The notes: generated from the letters alone by a model not told the origin. A DNA stretch of 64,000 nt from Vicia villosa (GCF_029867415.1 NW_026705395.1:655510-719509), one strand, 5' to 3'; positions 1 through 11,400 are shown, numbered from the stretch's first letter. Numbers and translations: made by a program.

Positions 1-352
1 TGTTTTGTACCATTTCCATGCTATTTTTTGTATAATTGTTGTGTGATTTTGTTGCTAGCTTTTGGCTAGTTTTGTTAATATCATAAGTATGCTCCTTTTA
101 GAATTCCATAACATGACTTTAGGCTAGTTTTCCCCAATTCATAAACAACAATTAGGCTTAGAAACTAGGCTAGTCTCCCTCTTTTCATTCTTTTTCTTTT
201 ACAACATTAAAACACTTAATAACTATCAAAATAAAATCCCTTAAAAAATACAAAGAAAATACTAAAAAACATTAATAAAAAAGTGAAAATCATTAAAAAG
301 GGAATGGAAGCTTGAATCTCCCTTGCTTTAGGGAATCATTCGAGTGCCTGGA

Positions 353-502
353 TTTCCCTTGCTTTAGGGTTCCATTCGGGCGTAAGTTCCCAAATTCTAA
401 AAGACACAAACCAAAGAGTAACTCGAGTTTCCCTTGCTTTAGGGTTCCATTCGGGCGTAAGTTCCCAAATTCTAAAAGACACAAACCAAAGAGTAACTTG
501 AG
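353..502. repeat. 75-bp tandem duplication inside the Ogre-1 5' LTR
   Basis: A stretch beginning tttcccttgctttagggttc and ending near gagtaactcgag occurs twice in a row here (about 353-427 and 428-502). The 3' LTR of the same element has it once (from about 17219). The difference is specific to one LTR, so it arose during or after insertion. The unit length is a multiple of three, so chance reading frames run through it, but no coding role is supported. Confidence 0.8.
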
Positions 503-999
503 TTTCCCTTGCTTTAGGGATTTCCTCGAAACACTCAAACTCTCTCTCTCTCTTCTCTCCTTTCTTAAGGGCATTGTTATCTCCGCTTTATTGCATCCTA
601 GGCTGTCCCCTTATGCAAGAGCGCGAGCGTTAACTCCGCCCAACTAAAAAACACAAAAAAAAACAGAAAATATTGAGCCGAACTACGGCGCTCTGATTCC
701 TGAAAAGGATACGTAGGCATCAAGTCGCGGGGCTTGAACGAGCACATTTGTAGATATTTCCTTCTTTTCCCCGTATTTCTTTTTGCATTCATTCGCATAT
801 AGACATAGACATAGACACACCCTTTAGATAGAAACAAACATAGGTGGATACCATCGAGTACGATGGGCGCGAGGGGTGCTAATACCTTCCCCTTGCGTAA
901 CCGACTCCCGTACCTTGATTCTCTGGTCGCAAGACCCTGTTCCTTCCTTTGTTAGGTTTTCTGATATTCCTTTCCCTTATGGGATAAATATATTGGTGG

Positions 1000-1004
1000 C
1001 GACT
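1000..1004. other. Target-site duplication (left copy), CGACT
   Basis: The bases cgact sit immediately left of the solo LTR. The same five bases follow it at 6167-6171. Joining 1004 to 6172 restores the sequence of the 3' LTR (17791 onward), which supports a 5-bp LTR-retrotransposon target duplication. Confidence 0.9.
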
Positions 1005-1667
1005 TGTCGCGGGGAAAAATCGTTGTCTTTTTTTCGGATGAGACACCTGATGCCTTCTTTGGGCTCGAGTGCTCAAAAAATGATTTTTCTTTTGTACGGA
1101 CCAAACTTTTTATTGTTTCCAAAAGAGGAAAAGGAAAAAAGTTGCAATAACCTTAAAAGTGGGGGAGAGATCTTGGGTAAGAGGGTTGGTTATACGAAGG
1201 GAAGGTATTAGCACCCAACGTATCTATAGTACTCTATAGGTTTCTTTGTTTTATTTATTCCATTCTTGAGAGGTTCTTGTGAAATAGGTGGGACCTAAGG
1301 TGTTTGTTTGATTATGCTCGCAAAGATCATCGCGATCCTCTGCATACATATCCCTTAGAGGGAATCAGAGCATCTGTAGCTCGGGGTCTACGGGTGCTAA
1401 GGTTTAAATGGTTTTTTTTTGTTTTATTTTGCTCGCCAAGGATCGACCTTGTGCCTACGTATTCTCAAAGGGATGTTGAGAAAGTCAGAGCAATCGTAGT
1501 TCCCACTTATGCTAGTGGAAGCAAAGGATAAGAGACAAATGTCGTCTAAATGCTAGATGTATCTAATCTATATCATCACATACATCTGTTTGATTTTGTT
1601 TGAAAATCTTTTCATTATAAGCCCGGGGCCATGCCACTTAGGGTGCTTAGAATGATAAAGATGTTTT

Positions 1668-1935
1668 TGTTGTTTAACCAGCCTTGTGGCAAAAACTTTC
1701 AATGAAGTCAGCCTTGTGACAAAAAAGTTTTGATTAATCAACCAGCCTCGTGGCAAAAGTTTCAATGAAGTCAGCCTTGTGACAAAAACTTTGATTAATC
1801 AGCCAGTATGGTGGCAAAACGGTTTGATTGATTAGCCAGCCTTGTGGCAAAAGATTTGATTGATTAGCCAGCCTTGTGGCAAAAAAGGTTTGATTGATTA
1901 GCCAGCCTTGTGGCAAAAAAGGTTTGATTGATTGT
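1668..1935. repeat. Short tandem repeat (about 30-34 bp, 8 units) in the solo LTR
   Basis: Units of the form cagccttgtggcaaaa followed by tttgattgattag or tttcaatgaag repeat eight times. The homologous array in the other LTR copy (46675-46910) has seven units. The array lies in the distal, U5-side part of the minus-strand LTR. Confidence 0.85.
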
Positions 1936-2032
1936 TTGTGATGATATAGAAGAGATACTCCTATCATAGAGATGATAAATGTCTAATCTCCTAGGGTATT
2001 TGTTTTGGATATTGGGGATGCTTATAAGAAGC

Positions 2033-2195
2033 CCGTGGGTCCTTGTACGAAGCCCAAGAGGAGGCTATCCGAGGGTCCTTGCATTGTAAGCCCAAGAGGA
2101 GGCTATGGGAGGGACAATCCAGGGTCCTTGCATTGTAAGCCCAAGAGGAGGCTATGGGAGGGTCACTCGTTTGTACAAAGCCCAAGGGGAGGCAT
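2033..2195. repeat. Direct repeats with 'aagcccaagaggaggctat' core
   Basis: The core occurs at about 2051, 2090 and 2140, with degenerate versions near 2177 and 2284. Spacers contain gggtccttgcattg. The same array is present at 47000-47160 in the related LTR. It is non-coding. Confidence 0.75.
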
Positions 2196-2469
2196 GGTAT
2201 AGTTGGTCTGAGCTCTTAGAGCGATTTCACCGGGAAACCATACTCTATGTCCTAACCTAAACTAGTGGAGATTCTTTGCACGAAGCCCAATAGGAGGCTA
2301 TGGGGAACCTAGTGTTGTACTAAGTTGAACAAGCACACATATCACACATATGAACAAACATGAACAAGTATTAACAAACATGAACAGGTATGAACAATTA
2401 TATATATATATATATGACAAAGTGTGTGTATATAATGGAGTTTATGAAGGAAATATACCTGTAAGCATG

Positions 2470-3110
2470 ATCCATTTGTATATATAGGGGCTCGGGACTC
2501 ATACTCGAGGAGAGGTCCACTTGAATTTATTCAAAGCTATGTAAACAGGTATTTACAAAGGGGCTTGGGACTTATACCTACATGGAGGCCCACGGTATTT
2601 TTTTTGGGAAGATTTAAAGAAAAACCTTCATTTTTGGTTTGTTATTCAAAGTTAAAAATCAAACTGATTGAGATATGTACAAAAAGGCGTACGATGAAAT
2701 ACCCAATTTCATGTACTGGAGTGGGTATGTACAAAAGGGGCTTTGGGACTTATACCTACGTGGAGGCCCGTGTTTTATTTACAAAACATGGTTGATTGTT
2801 TATTAACAGAGCGCGAGGTTTCGCTTTTGAAAAACTGTTTGAAAGTTTGTTTTGAAAGAAGTTTATTCTGTTGGAAGAAAAACTGTACAAAAAGAAAAGA
2901 AATGGGACTTACACTCTCTAATATTCGAGAGGCCCCTGTTTTATTTTCATAAAACAGGGTGGGTAGTTTTGAAAAAAAGATGTGAGATTTATTGTTTTAA
3001 AAACAGTTTGAAAAGTATTGTTTTGAAAAAGTTTTCTGTACAAAGAAAAACTGTAAAAGGAAAAAAAAGAGTGGGTCTTATACTCTCTAATATTCGAGAG
3101 GCCCCACATC
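2470..3110. repeat. Dispersed repeats: 'gggcttgggacttatacc' and 'actctctaatattcgagagg' motifs
   Basis: Two related motif types recur. One is gggctygggacttatacctac followed by tggaggccc (near 2488, 2561 and 2740). The other is an inverted-repeat motif ctctctaatattcgagag (near 2914 and 3084), whose arms ctct...agag can pair. The second LTR copy keeps the same order (47450-48060). Confidence 0.6.
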
Positions 3111-3562
3111 GTTTTGAAAATCAATTGATCAATTAAAAAGATTTAATCAATAGTTTCAAAAAGAAATGGTTTATGGTTTTGAAAAGAATGATCGTTTGTT
3201 TTAAAACGGTTTGAATTTGAAAGAAATCAAATTAATTAAGATAAACACAAAGATTACACTTAATTAACACCTAAATGATTAGGGTTTGATCACAAAATAT
3301 TTACAAGTGATTATGTTAAAAAAAACAAATGAAAAATAATATTTTAAAGTATTTAAAACACTTAAAAATAAGTCATTTTAAACCTATTTAAAAATGTATC
3401 AAATAAATATTTTTTGATGATTTTTTTTGGTATTCATAAAATATGTATATTAAACAAAGAGTATGCAAAAAATGAAGTTAAAATGAGTTAATTTGCTATG
3501 TTAATTAATTAAGTGAAGTTGTTAAGAAAATGAATGAGAAAAGTGGCAAAAAATAAGCTTTT

Positions 3563-3638
3563 GGTCCTGCCAGGGTTTGAACCCACGCCCTCTCTCTCAC
3601 CAGCCAAAACACACAACCAACTGAGCCACGCTTGTGGC
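3563..3638 (-). other. tRNA-like A box and B box inside the LTR
   Basis: On the minus strand an A-box-like TGGCTCAGTTGG (3628 to 3617) is followed after 32 nt by a B-box-like GGGTTCAAACCC (3584 to 3573). Both fit the internal RNA polymerase III promoter of tRNA genes and tRNA-derived SINEs. The acceptor stem does not pair and the T-stem is weak, so this is not a functional tRNA. It may be a tRNA-derived SINE head or relic captured by the LTR. The same block is at 48520-48596. Confidence 0.6.
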
Positions 3639-4580
3639 TTGTTAATAACACGCATCAAACTGATTATATTTTAAAACTTGGATTTGAAATTTCTGAAACA
3701 AAAATGGCGCCAAGAACACACCTTCAACTGATTTTTGAAAATCTTTGAAACTGGATTGTTTTGATCAAGTAGATAGTCTATCTTGCTCGGTTTTGGACGA
3801 GGAACACAATGGTACCAATTAATTGCATTTATTTTCACTCTAAGATCATTGGTTTTCTGATGAACACGAAGAACCCTAATCTTATGATTCAATCTGAAAT
3901 TGTGTATAATTGATGAATTGTGAAATTGATTGAGGGCTATTGATCAGTGATAGTGCAGAAACAAGATAGCAACTCAATTTTTCATTTATGATGCATGTAT
4001 GTATGAGTTTGAAGTTCATAGCACTTACCTTCAAAAACGGCCAAGCTGGGATTCGAATTCTGCAATAGAGGTGTTACAGAAGTTGTTTGATGATCTGGAT
4101 AGCTTCAATGGACCATATGGAAGGTGTCTGGATGCTTGGAGTGGATTGAAAACATCTGGATCAGTTGGTGGAACCCGATCTGCAGTTGCTTCAAGTATGA
4201 ATCGAGCTTGGTGATTCTGAAGTTTTTGATTGATGATGAGTGTTGGGATAGTTCATATATGATATATATGAGGTGTTGGAAGTGTTAGTTTGGACAGATA
4301 TAGCTTGGTATGGATTTTGGTATGATAAGGTTCAATATATGCAAATATGGAAGTGAGGTAGTGATTTTGAGTTTTGAGGTGTTTTTGGGTGTATGATTGA
4401 TTCAAACACATCCCATATGGTGTTTATGGTTTGCTAGAATCATCACTTTGGCCATAGCTTCAAGGATTTGGAGGTTGAGTTTTCTACCTCTTTGAAAACT
4501 ATGAAACTTGCAATTCAAGAAAGAAGAGAGAAAACCTATAATTGTGAGGTTTTGGTGTGAATTTGAATGTGGTAAGGACC

Positions 4581-4590
4581 TCTATTTATA
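4581..4590 (-). promoter_or_regulatory. Candidate LTR TATA box
   Basis: The plus sequence tctatttata reads TATAAATAGA on the minus strand, matching the plant TATA consensus and the orientation of this LTR. The other LTR copy has the same box at 49538-49547. Position in U3 and use are inferred. Confidence 0.55.
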
Positions 4591-6166
4591 GGCCAAGGTT
4601 TCTGAATACAAAGCTTTGCAAGTTGCTTCAAGAAGTGATGATTTGGCTTAAGAGATAAAATGGAATCTTTCACATTAAATGCAAATGGTTAAAGTAACTA
4701 AACCATGGTTATTTTGGCCAAGCTTCTTATCTCTTTCCTATCTGATCTTAAACCAGAAAATATCTCTCAATCATTGCTTTGGTGTGTCATCACTTGAATT
4801 ATAGGTCATGTAGTCTTGAAACTTAGTGAAAAATGGTGAAAATTCAAGTGAAAATGATCACTAATGTCAAAATTCAAAACCATAGCTACACTCCATATTT
4901 TTTCATGCTCTTGGACATTTTGGAAAGCTCATATTACACACTTCAAAACCCTAGTTGAAAGTTTCTTCAAGACCTTTAAGGAAATGGGTGAAAAAGATCC
5001 ATGAACTTTGAAGAAAATGAGATTTCAAGTGAAGTTTTCAAAAAGTACCAACTTTGAAGCTCCATATCTCTTAAATGGTTGATCTTATGGAAAAAATTTA
5101 TATGTGTCAAAGTTGTTTATTGGATCAAAATCTACAACTTTCATGTTGGAAGTTTTTTTCAGTTTGTAGGTGAAATTTTGAGTTATTCCCTTCCAAAGTT
5201 TGGAAAAAACCATGAAAAACACTTAGAAATTTTTCTAAGTATGAAAAGTCAAACTTTTGACTTTTTGATTTTTGATTGATTTTCTTGATTTTTCTTGATC
5301 AAATGACTTCTCATATCATATATTGATGATTCAAAACTTCAAAAGTCATGGTTGACCAAAATTCCCCAAAAGTCAATGGTGATCTTGTACAGTTGACTTT
5401 TCAGACGAATCGCGTTTCTGGAGATTTCAAATGAAACAGGCTATCCTCACCAAATGAATAGTATGAATGGATCATATTGAGGTATTAGAGGATATTGAGC
5501 CATGATTTGAGTTGTGACACCATGTCCTGATTAAAAAGTCAGTGGTTCAGTGAATTAGGTCAAAAACCCTAATTGTCGACCTGATGAAATTGATGCCTGT
5601 AGGTCTTGAATTGAGATGTAATTTCCATTGTATATTGTCATAGGGATTATTTGAGGATGATTGAAACCTTTGATTGACTTCCTGGGGGTTTTTAGGGTTT
5701 CCCAAATGTGATCCCTGATTTTAGTCCCTGATAGTTCAAAAAACCCTGATCTGAGGATTTGTCTGATCAATCTTTGTGTAGGAGATGTTCTGAGCCAATG
5801 GATTAGGTCAAAATGATGCACTTGGGGTCTTGAGGTCATGTCCCAAGTCATTAGGTCAAATCCTGAGCAAAAGTCAGCAGTATGCTGTCTTTAGTCAAAA
5901 CCCTAATTCAGTCGATTCAAAGCTGTTGAGCTTGTTGAAATGAATCTCTGAGGACCAAATGTTGATTGTTGATGAAGATGATTCATTTGAGATGAAGGGA
6001 GAACAAAACCCTAATTGATTGTTACTTGTACTGATGAGTGTTTTCTTGATTAAACCCTGCTGAGTCACAAGTAGCAAACACAAGCTAATGCAATTTGTTA
6101 GAGATGCAAATGATGCATATGCAATGATATGAGGTGGTATCTTAGGTCAAAAATTGGGGTATGACA

Positions 6167-6171
6167 CGACT
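6167..6171. other. Target-site duplication (right copy), CGACT
   Basis: This is the second copy of the five-base duplication around the solo LTR. The Ogre-1 5' LTR resumes directly after it. Confidence 0.9.
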
Positions 6172-6198
6172 CTGTTCATTTTTCGCGAGCGTGCGACA
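6172..6198 (+). mobile_element. Ogre-1 5' LTR, terminal segment
   Basis: The last 27 bases of the 5' LTR end in gcgagcgtgcgaca. They match the 3' LTR end at 17795-17821 except for one substitution. The segment ends two bases before the PBS. Confidence 0.85.
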
Positions 6199-6200
6199 GC

Positions 6201-6219
6201 TGGCGACTCTGCTGGGGAC
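6201..6219 (+). other. Ogre-1 primer-binding site (tRNA-Arg-type)
   Basis: The sequence tggcgactctgctggggac begins two bases after the LTR end. A PBS starting TGG and complementary to a tRNA-Arg 3' end is what is known for pea Ogre elements. The exact tRNA is assigned from family knowledge, not by alignment. Confidence 0.8.
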
Positions 6220-7236
6220 ACCTAAGCGAGTCGATCCTAGCCTTTGTTTGTTTCTTTTATTGGGTGTTTCTTTGTTTGTTTTTATGTTTACATTTTTGTA
6301 TATATGTTTGCATATCATGTTTATTTCCTGTTTGCATATCATGTTTACCTTCCCGCATTCTGGACTATATTATGGGTCCCCGTGGGGGCCACATATTTTT
6401 CTGCTTTGTTTTGCAGGTGGGGGGTTTTTTGTGAGGTAAAAGGCCCACTACCCAGGCCAGTGACACATAGGATTAGCGTGGATGCTCATGTTGACTCCCG
6501 TGGCTCTTGCTACGATCGAGCTTGACATGGGGTACCACAACTGGGCGAGGTTCTTTCATGGAACATTGTGTCTGGCACGCTTGTTGCCTCAAACACTTTG
6601 TACCCCGTGGGAACTGTAGACCCTAGTGACCATTAGGGACCACTTGTCCGTGTCTAGACTTCATACCCGTGAGATTGGGGTGGGACAGGAAACCTTGGCT
6701 CCTACATACCATTGCTTCTTCATATTTGAGGTCGGACCTTTATTTGGTCCGTTCTCGTGGTGTTTGACATTCTGGTATTCAAGAAGGCGTCGAACCTTTG
6801 ATCCTGTGACATTTGGCCTGTACAGAGGTTTCATATCAGTTATTCAGAGGATTGTGCGGTGGTTACTAAGATTATGTGGACCTTGATCCCATGCTTTTGC
6901 ATTGCATAACATCATCGCTTTATCCACTTCATTTATGAGGGATCCTAAAGTCTATTTCCAAAAAAAATATACAAAAAAGAGAGAGAAAAAGAAAAAAGGA
7001 AATAGAAAAGCAAAAAAAGAAAAGAAAAGATATTATATACAAAAAAGGCTTGGATTCCAAAAGAAAAAAGAAAAAGGAAAGTGCGAAAAGACTTTAGGAT
7101 CTCTCATAAATGAAACATGCATTCATACTATCATGCATTTCATGGTTCTCTCAGAGACTTATGGGACCCTTTCTATTCAGATTTCAAGATCATCAACAGA
7201 TTTGACTTCTCACCGCCACGAGCTCCGAGATCAACT
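6220..7236 (+). other. Ogre-1 5' leader, non-coding
   Basis: About 1 kb lies between the PBS and the gag remnant. Several short reading frames cross it, but none shows recognisable domains. A purine-rich, almost T-free stretch (about 6958-7080, runs of a with g) lies just before the gag start. No intact leader ORF of the kind known in some pea Ogre elements is visible. Confidence 0.6.
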
Positions 7237-7869
7237 ATGGAACAACTCCGTGAGGAAATGGATGAGATGAGGGAACAAATGGGTCATCTTATGTTGGAAA
7301 TGCAAGAATTGATCCATAATCAGGGTGCACTAAAAGAGGAAAACAGTCAGTTGAAGACTCAAGTGAGTTTGGTCATGGAAGTTCTGAAAAAGGTACTAAG
7401 AAAGGAGGGTGATGTTATTCCTACTGCTGCAACAGAGGTCGTTGATCTCTCCTCTCCAATAGGATCTCCTCCAATTCATGGGATGTTTTATGGAGTCCAT
7501 CCACCACTTCAAGTGCCGTTACCTCCACGTCAATCTGTTCATGTCCCTAGAATGAATCAAGGAGGCCGAATGTGGGGGCAAAAACCTAAGATGCCTCAAA
7601 GGGTTCTTGATCCGATCCCGATGCCTTATGCTCAGTTACTTCCCCGCTTGCTGGAACTTCGGTTGGTTGAGCTACGCGATTTGTCCATGCCTGAAAAGCT
7701 TCCCCCCAGTTTTGATGCCAATGCTTGATGCGAGTTCCATTCTGGGGCATCTGGCCATGACATTGAGAATTGTAGGGCGTTGAAGCAGCAAATTCAAGAT
7801 CTCATTGACTCCAAAGCAATATCATTCACTCCAAATGGCCTGCACATAACACGAAGAGTTCATGCATAA
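7237..7869 (+). pseudogene. gag: Ogre-type gag remnant, internally deleted, with an in-frame stop
   Basis: The frame opens with a methionine at 7237 followed by a Glu/Met/Leu-rich coiled-coil-like segment, typical of the start of Ogre/Tat gag. I prefer this start to 7117 because the preceding residues do not look gag-like. After about 105 residues it passes directly to the segment normally found late in gag: an RVLDPIPMPYAQLLP-like stretch, then a C-x2-H...GH-x4-C knuckle. The whole capsid core is missing. An in-frame TGA (7726-7728) lies just before the knuckle, and the frame then runs to TAA at 7867-7869. There is no protease, RT, RNase H or integrase downstream. The element is therefore non-autonomous, and any movement would need proteins from a relative. 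Family assignment rests on motif order and on resemblance to the gag at 57285-60977. Confidence 0.75.
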
Positions 7870-8034
7870 GTGAATGTCCGTATTCCAGAAAGTATCACCA
7901 AAAGAAAAAAAAAAATAATAATAATAATAATGATAATAAGCCCAAATGGAGTCAAGGCTCCTCAACTATGGCGATCATCATTTCATTTCCGTATTCTCAT
8001 TTCAGTATTTCCTGTTTTGTAGAAGGCTACTTCC

Positions 8035-8900
8035 TTGTTTGAACTCATTGGTATAATAATAATGAAAACACCACAAATTCTCGAGCAACTTTGTCAGAAT
8101 CTTTTTTCAAAAAGTAATCAAGAATGTTTTGCAGAAGCATCTCTCATTCTCAAGGTTCTTGTGCTCAGTTGTATCCGTGGAGGGTGGTGTTTCAGTTGGT
8201 GTTTGAACTCTCCTTGCAACAAGTAGCTTCTCTAAGTTTGGTGACCACGCAAGGTTCCTCCATGTTTGATGGAAAATACTTCTTCAATGAATATGCTTGG
8301 GGCTCCCGCACGAGGGATAAGCAAGACACACTCTTATCTTGAGCATCGCATCATTCGCATTGCTCGAATCCCTAAAGCATTACAAATTCTTGGGTGACTT
8401 CGTCAGAATCTTCTTCCGTGTGATAATCAAGAGTGTTCTTCACAATGCTTCTCATTCTCAAGGTTCTACTTCATATATTAGTTGCCTTTTCTCAGGATCT
8501 CCTTCTCAGTGGCGTTGCTAGTTAACAGAGACGAGAAGAATATGAGAAACAAATTGATGTGATTCTATTGCCTTGTGCTCATTCGTTTCCTTGTTCGTTG
8601 GAATCACAATTGGTTAAGATTCTAGTATTGGGTCTGCTTCACCACAAGTGGCTCTCTTGAGTTGATGATCATACAAGATTCTTCCCATTTATGATGGCGA
8701 TTACTACTCTAGCAACTATGCTTGGGGCTCCCGCACGAGGGATAAGCAAGACGTACTCTTATCTTGAGCGTTGCATCACTCGCATTGCTCAAATCCCTAA
8801 AGCAAGGCAAAAGTTTACGTCTCATGGGTGACTTCGTTGGAGTTCTCTTTTGGAGTAATCTGAAGTGTTTGGAAAGAACTGCAAAAAGTATTCAAGATCA
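8035..8900. repeat. Imperfect long direct repeats (about 300-430 bp spacing)
   Basis: The phrase gcttggggctcccgcacgag occurs near 8295 and 8720, each followed by similar text about 'gggataagcaagac' and 'attcgcattgctc'-like sequence. The phrase tctcattctcaaggttct recurs near 8142 and 8450. The units are diverged, so the duplication is old. Confidence 0.6.
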
Positions 8901-10704
8901 ATAAGTCCAGACGGAGTCAAGTCTCCTCAACAATGGCATCCATTTAGTTTCTTTATTGCATTCTCATTTGTAACGTTTCATTGTTTGTTTAAGCATTGAT
9001 AGCATGTAAAAAAACTTGTTAATTTCTGAATGAAAATAAAATACATTGTTTATGTTTGTCTTGAAGAAACCCATTCGTTTTCACTCATAAAATGTTTTTG
9101 GCATTACGATACCAACTTTACTAAACGCTTGCTTAGGCAAAGAGCGGAGGGAGAATGATGAAAAATAAAAATGCAAAATCTCTAATCGTGTGTTTTTGAA
9201 TAAAACTCTACTGAGGATGTACAGACATTATTTCAAATCCCCAAACACCGGAGATATAAGGGAGATAGACCCTCGTCAACCCCTTTGAGCCTTGAAGTAG
9301 GAGTTTCTTTCCTAATCATAAAAACCCTTATTTTAACCTTGGGGCAGGGTAGTGTTCATTTAGCTTGATCGAGTGTTCAAAACTCACCAAAAGGGTATGC
9401 ATCTAAGGATACAACAATGGTTATCCTTCAAAAGGTTGAGGAATGTCAAAACCGCAATGATTATCCTTATTTCATCAAGAGATCAAGAGATGACGATGCC
9501 ACAATGGTAATCCTTCATCAAATCAAAGGAGTGAGGCGGTCGCAATCACCTCCAACGAATCAAAGATAATGCGAGGTCACACGACTTGTTCAACAAAAAA
9601 AAATAATGGCAAAAAAGAAATGGCAAAAAAAAAAAAAGAGATGAAAAGAAAATGGCAAAAGAAAAGATGATGAAACTGCCAAGCAAGAACAAAGTCGTGT
9701 GACAATGAATCAGAAGAATAAAAGGTGAGCGACCGCCATGTCCAAAGAACCTCATTGATTCCTCAACCATTTCAAATTCCTTGTGAGGGATGAACACTCG
9801 TGTCGAGTTAACTGAACATAGGAATGGAGAACATCACAAAGGGGGTGGGTACAAATAATTTTGAGCCTAAAATCCTTTGTTTCTAAAAACCGTGAACCCG
9901 GCCAAATTACAACCCTTAAAAGTCCTAATTGAAGTAGGGTTTATTTTGAAAGCGCACTCCGATGAGATAGCGTTTAACTGACTCCCAATGAAGCGAGACT
10001 CATATCCATGTTGGTATCGTACGTTTGCTTTATCTTCCATATGCAAAAATCGAGGTTGTGTCAACTAGTGATTCGGTCACTAGAGGTCGCAACCTCATTT
10101 CATATAAGGTTTTACAACTTCAAGACTAACATAGGCTTTGCATTAGAATTATCATTCTTAGAATTAACATTCTTTTGCATACAGAATATGTGCTTAACAT
10201 CAAGGGAGTTACCATGATGAGAATCAGTGAGTGACTTGATCATGTCAAAGTACAAGAGACTTGAGAACTCTGAGGAGTAAAAGCTAATCATCTCAAATGT
10301 TGACCATCAAGGGGCAGGTTCTCTACAGAAATCCGTTGGGCATGAACAGTTGATGCGTTCTTTGATTACTCTGTGGGGAAGAGTTTGAAGACTCCGTTGA
10401 GCGTGGTAAAGTTGTTTCCATGTTTGTTTGACTTCAAAACAAAGAAAGCTTGGGGATCCTAGTAAGATATACCTGATCAGGGGCAATTGAATCGAGGTTT
10501 GACCTCTCAAATTCATCATATCTGGGGAAATCATGTCGATAAATCTCTTGAGTTCAACCAATCTGGGGCAATCAAGTCGAGGAATCTCTCTTGAGTTCAA
10601 CCAATCTGAGGCATTTACGTCGAGATTCGACAAATCTCTCCAAGGATCCTTTAGGGCTAATACTTTCATGGGTCGTGAAACTTGGGGCACAATTTTATGA
10701 GTTA

Positions 10705-10830
10705 TATCCCCAATCATAGGAGTTCACTTCTTCTAGAAAGGTCTCTCCCCAAGCATAGGAGTTTATTTCTCCTGAGAGTTTGTCTCATTCCTCAAGCATA
10801 GGAGTTTATTTCTCCTAGGAGTTGTCCTAC
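10705..10830. repeat. Three tandem units with 'cataggagtttatttctcct'
   Basis: Three units of about 40-55 bp contain ccycaagcataggagtt followed by tatttctcct or a variant. Ogre-2 has two homologous units at 21763-21845. Confidence 0.65.
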
Positions 10831-11400
10831 TTCCCTAATCAAGGCTCCTTATCTGGATTTCTCATCCCCAACATGGTGAATCAAGGGAATCTCCTTAAGC
10901 TGAAAATCCTCCAAGTAGTGGCACATGGTGAGAAGTCAGAAATCATTCTTCAAGTTAAAGAAAAGTGCATCTTACAAATCAAAGTCCAATATCTATTGGC
11001 ACCTCCACATGATTCTTAACACTAAGGGGATTCTCCCTGGTGTTTATCACTCTAATGCCTTTATTTGGCACTCTGCATATAGTATTCACTGCATATAACA
11101 TTGCATCCTCAAAAGCGTAGCATATCCATCAAAATGGAGCATTACGCCACAGGAAAATTCAAACATGCATACAAAGCATAAGCCAGATAATACAAATCAA
11201 CATTCAATCAAGCCGACGATACTTCCCCACATAAAAAGTTGTCCTTACAAACTCCGATTGATATCTGCTACTACATTACAAATCTCCTTATGCCACGGTG
11301 CCGATACCTGGTATCCTTAATCCCCAAAAGAAATCTCATTTTCTCTCTCCAACGAGGATCGGATGCAATGTCTTTCTTCGACAGAATCGTTGTCTCCGAG

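Larger units (their letters stand above)
1..1004 (+). mobile_element. Ogre-1 5' LTR, right-hand part (first segment)
   Basis: This segment is nearly identical to 16867-17795, the end of the Ogre-1 3' LTR, so it is the distal part of the matching 5' LTR. The LTR begins left of the window, by about 3.6 kb if it matches the 3' copy in length. It is interrupted after base 1004 by a solo LTR and resumes at 6172. The U5-like part carries a stretch ending in ggtggcgact that all Ogre-type LTRs here share. No coding content is credible. The few substitutions against the 3' LTR suggest a fairly recent insertion. Confidence 0.85.
1005..6166 (-). mobile_element. Solo LTR of an Ogre/Tat-type element
   Basis: This 5162-bp unit starts tgtcgcgggg and ends gggtatgaca on the plus strand. 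Read on the minus strand it begins TGTCATACCCC, the same start as the Ogre-1 and Ogre-2 LTRs. It is flanked by the direct repeat CGACT and has no internal region, PBS or PPT, so it is a solo LTR left by LTR-LTR recombination. It is closely related along its length to the 3' LTR at 46011-51120, which abuts a PPT and an Ogre pol region, so the family is Ogre/Tat-like. It holds short tandem repeats, a minus-strand TATA box and a tRNA-like A/B-box pair, annotated separately. No credible protein is encoded. Confidence 0.9.
7870..11400 (+). other. Ogre-1 long 3' non-coding region (first part)
   Basis: About 3.5 kb follows the gag remnant without a believable gene. It contains an AAT-type microsatellite (about 7911-7938), imperfect long repeats (8035-8900), an A/G-rich stretch (about 9591-9680) and repeated 'gcataggagtttatttctcct' motifs (10705-10830). 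A similar order of blocks, with different lengths, occurs at 20001-22140 in Ogre-2. It is a family-specific non-coding internal region, not captured host sequence. Confidence 0.65.

Noticed and set aside
312..647. A 111-codon frame at the left edge (and its reverse)
   Set aside because: It is extended by the 75-bp duplication, which is a multiple of three. The single-copy version in the 3' LTR has no recognisable domain.
3563..3638. A functional tRNA gene
   Set aside because: A and B boxes are present, but the acceptor stem does not pair, the T-stem is weak and no clear anticodon arm is seen. It is kept only as a tRNA-like promoter relic.
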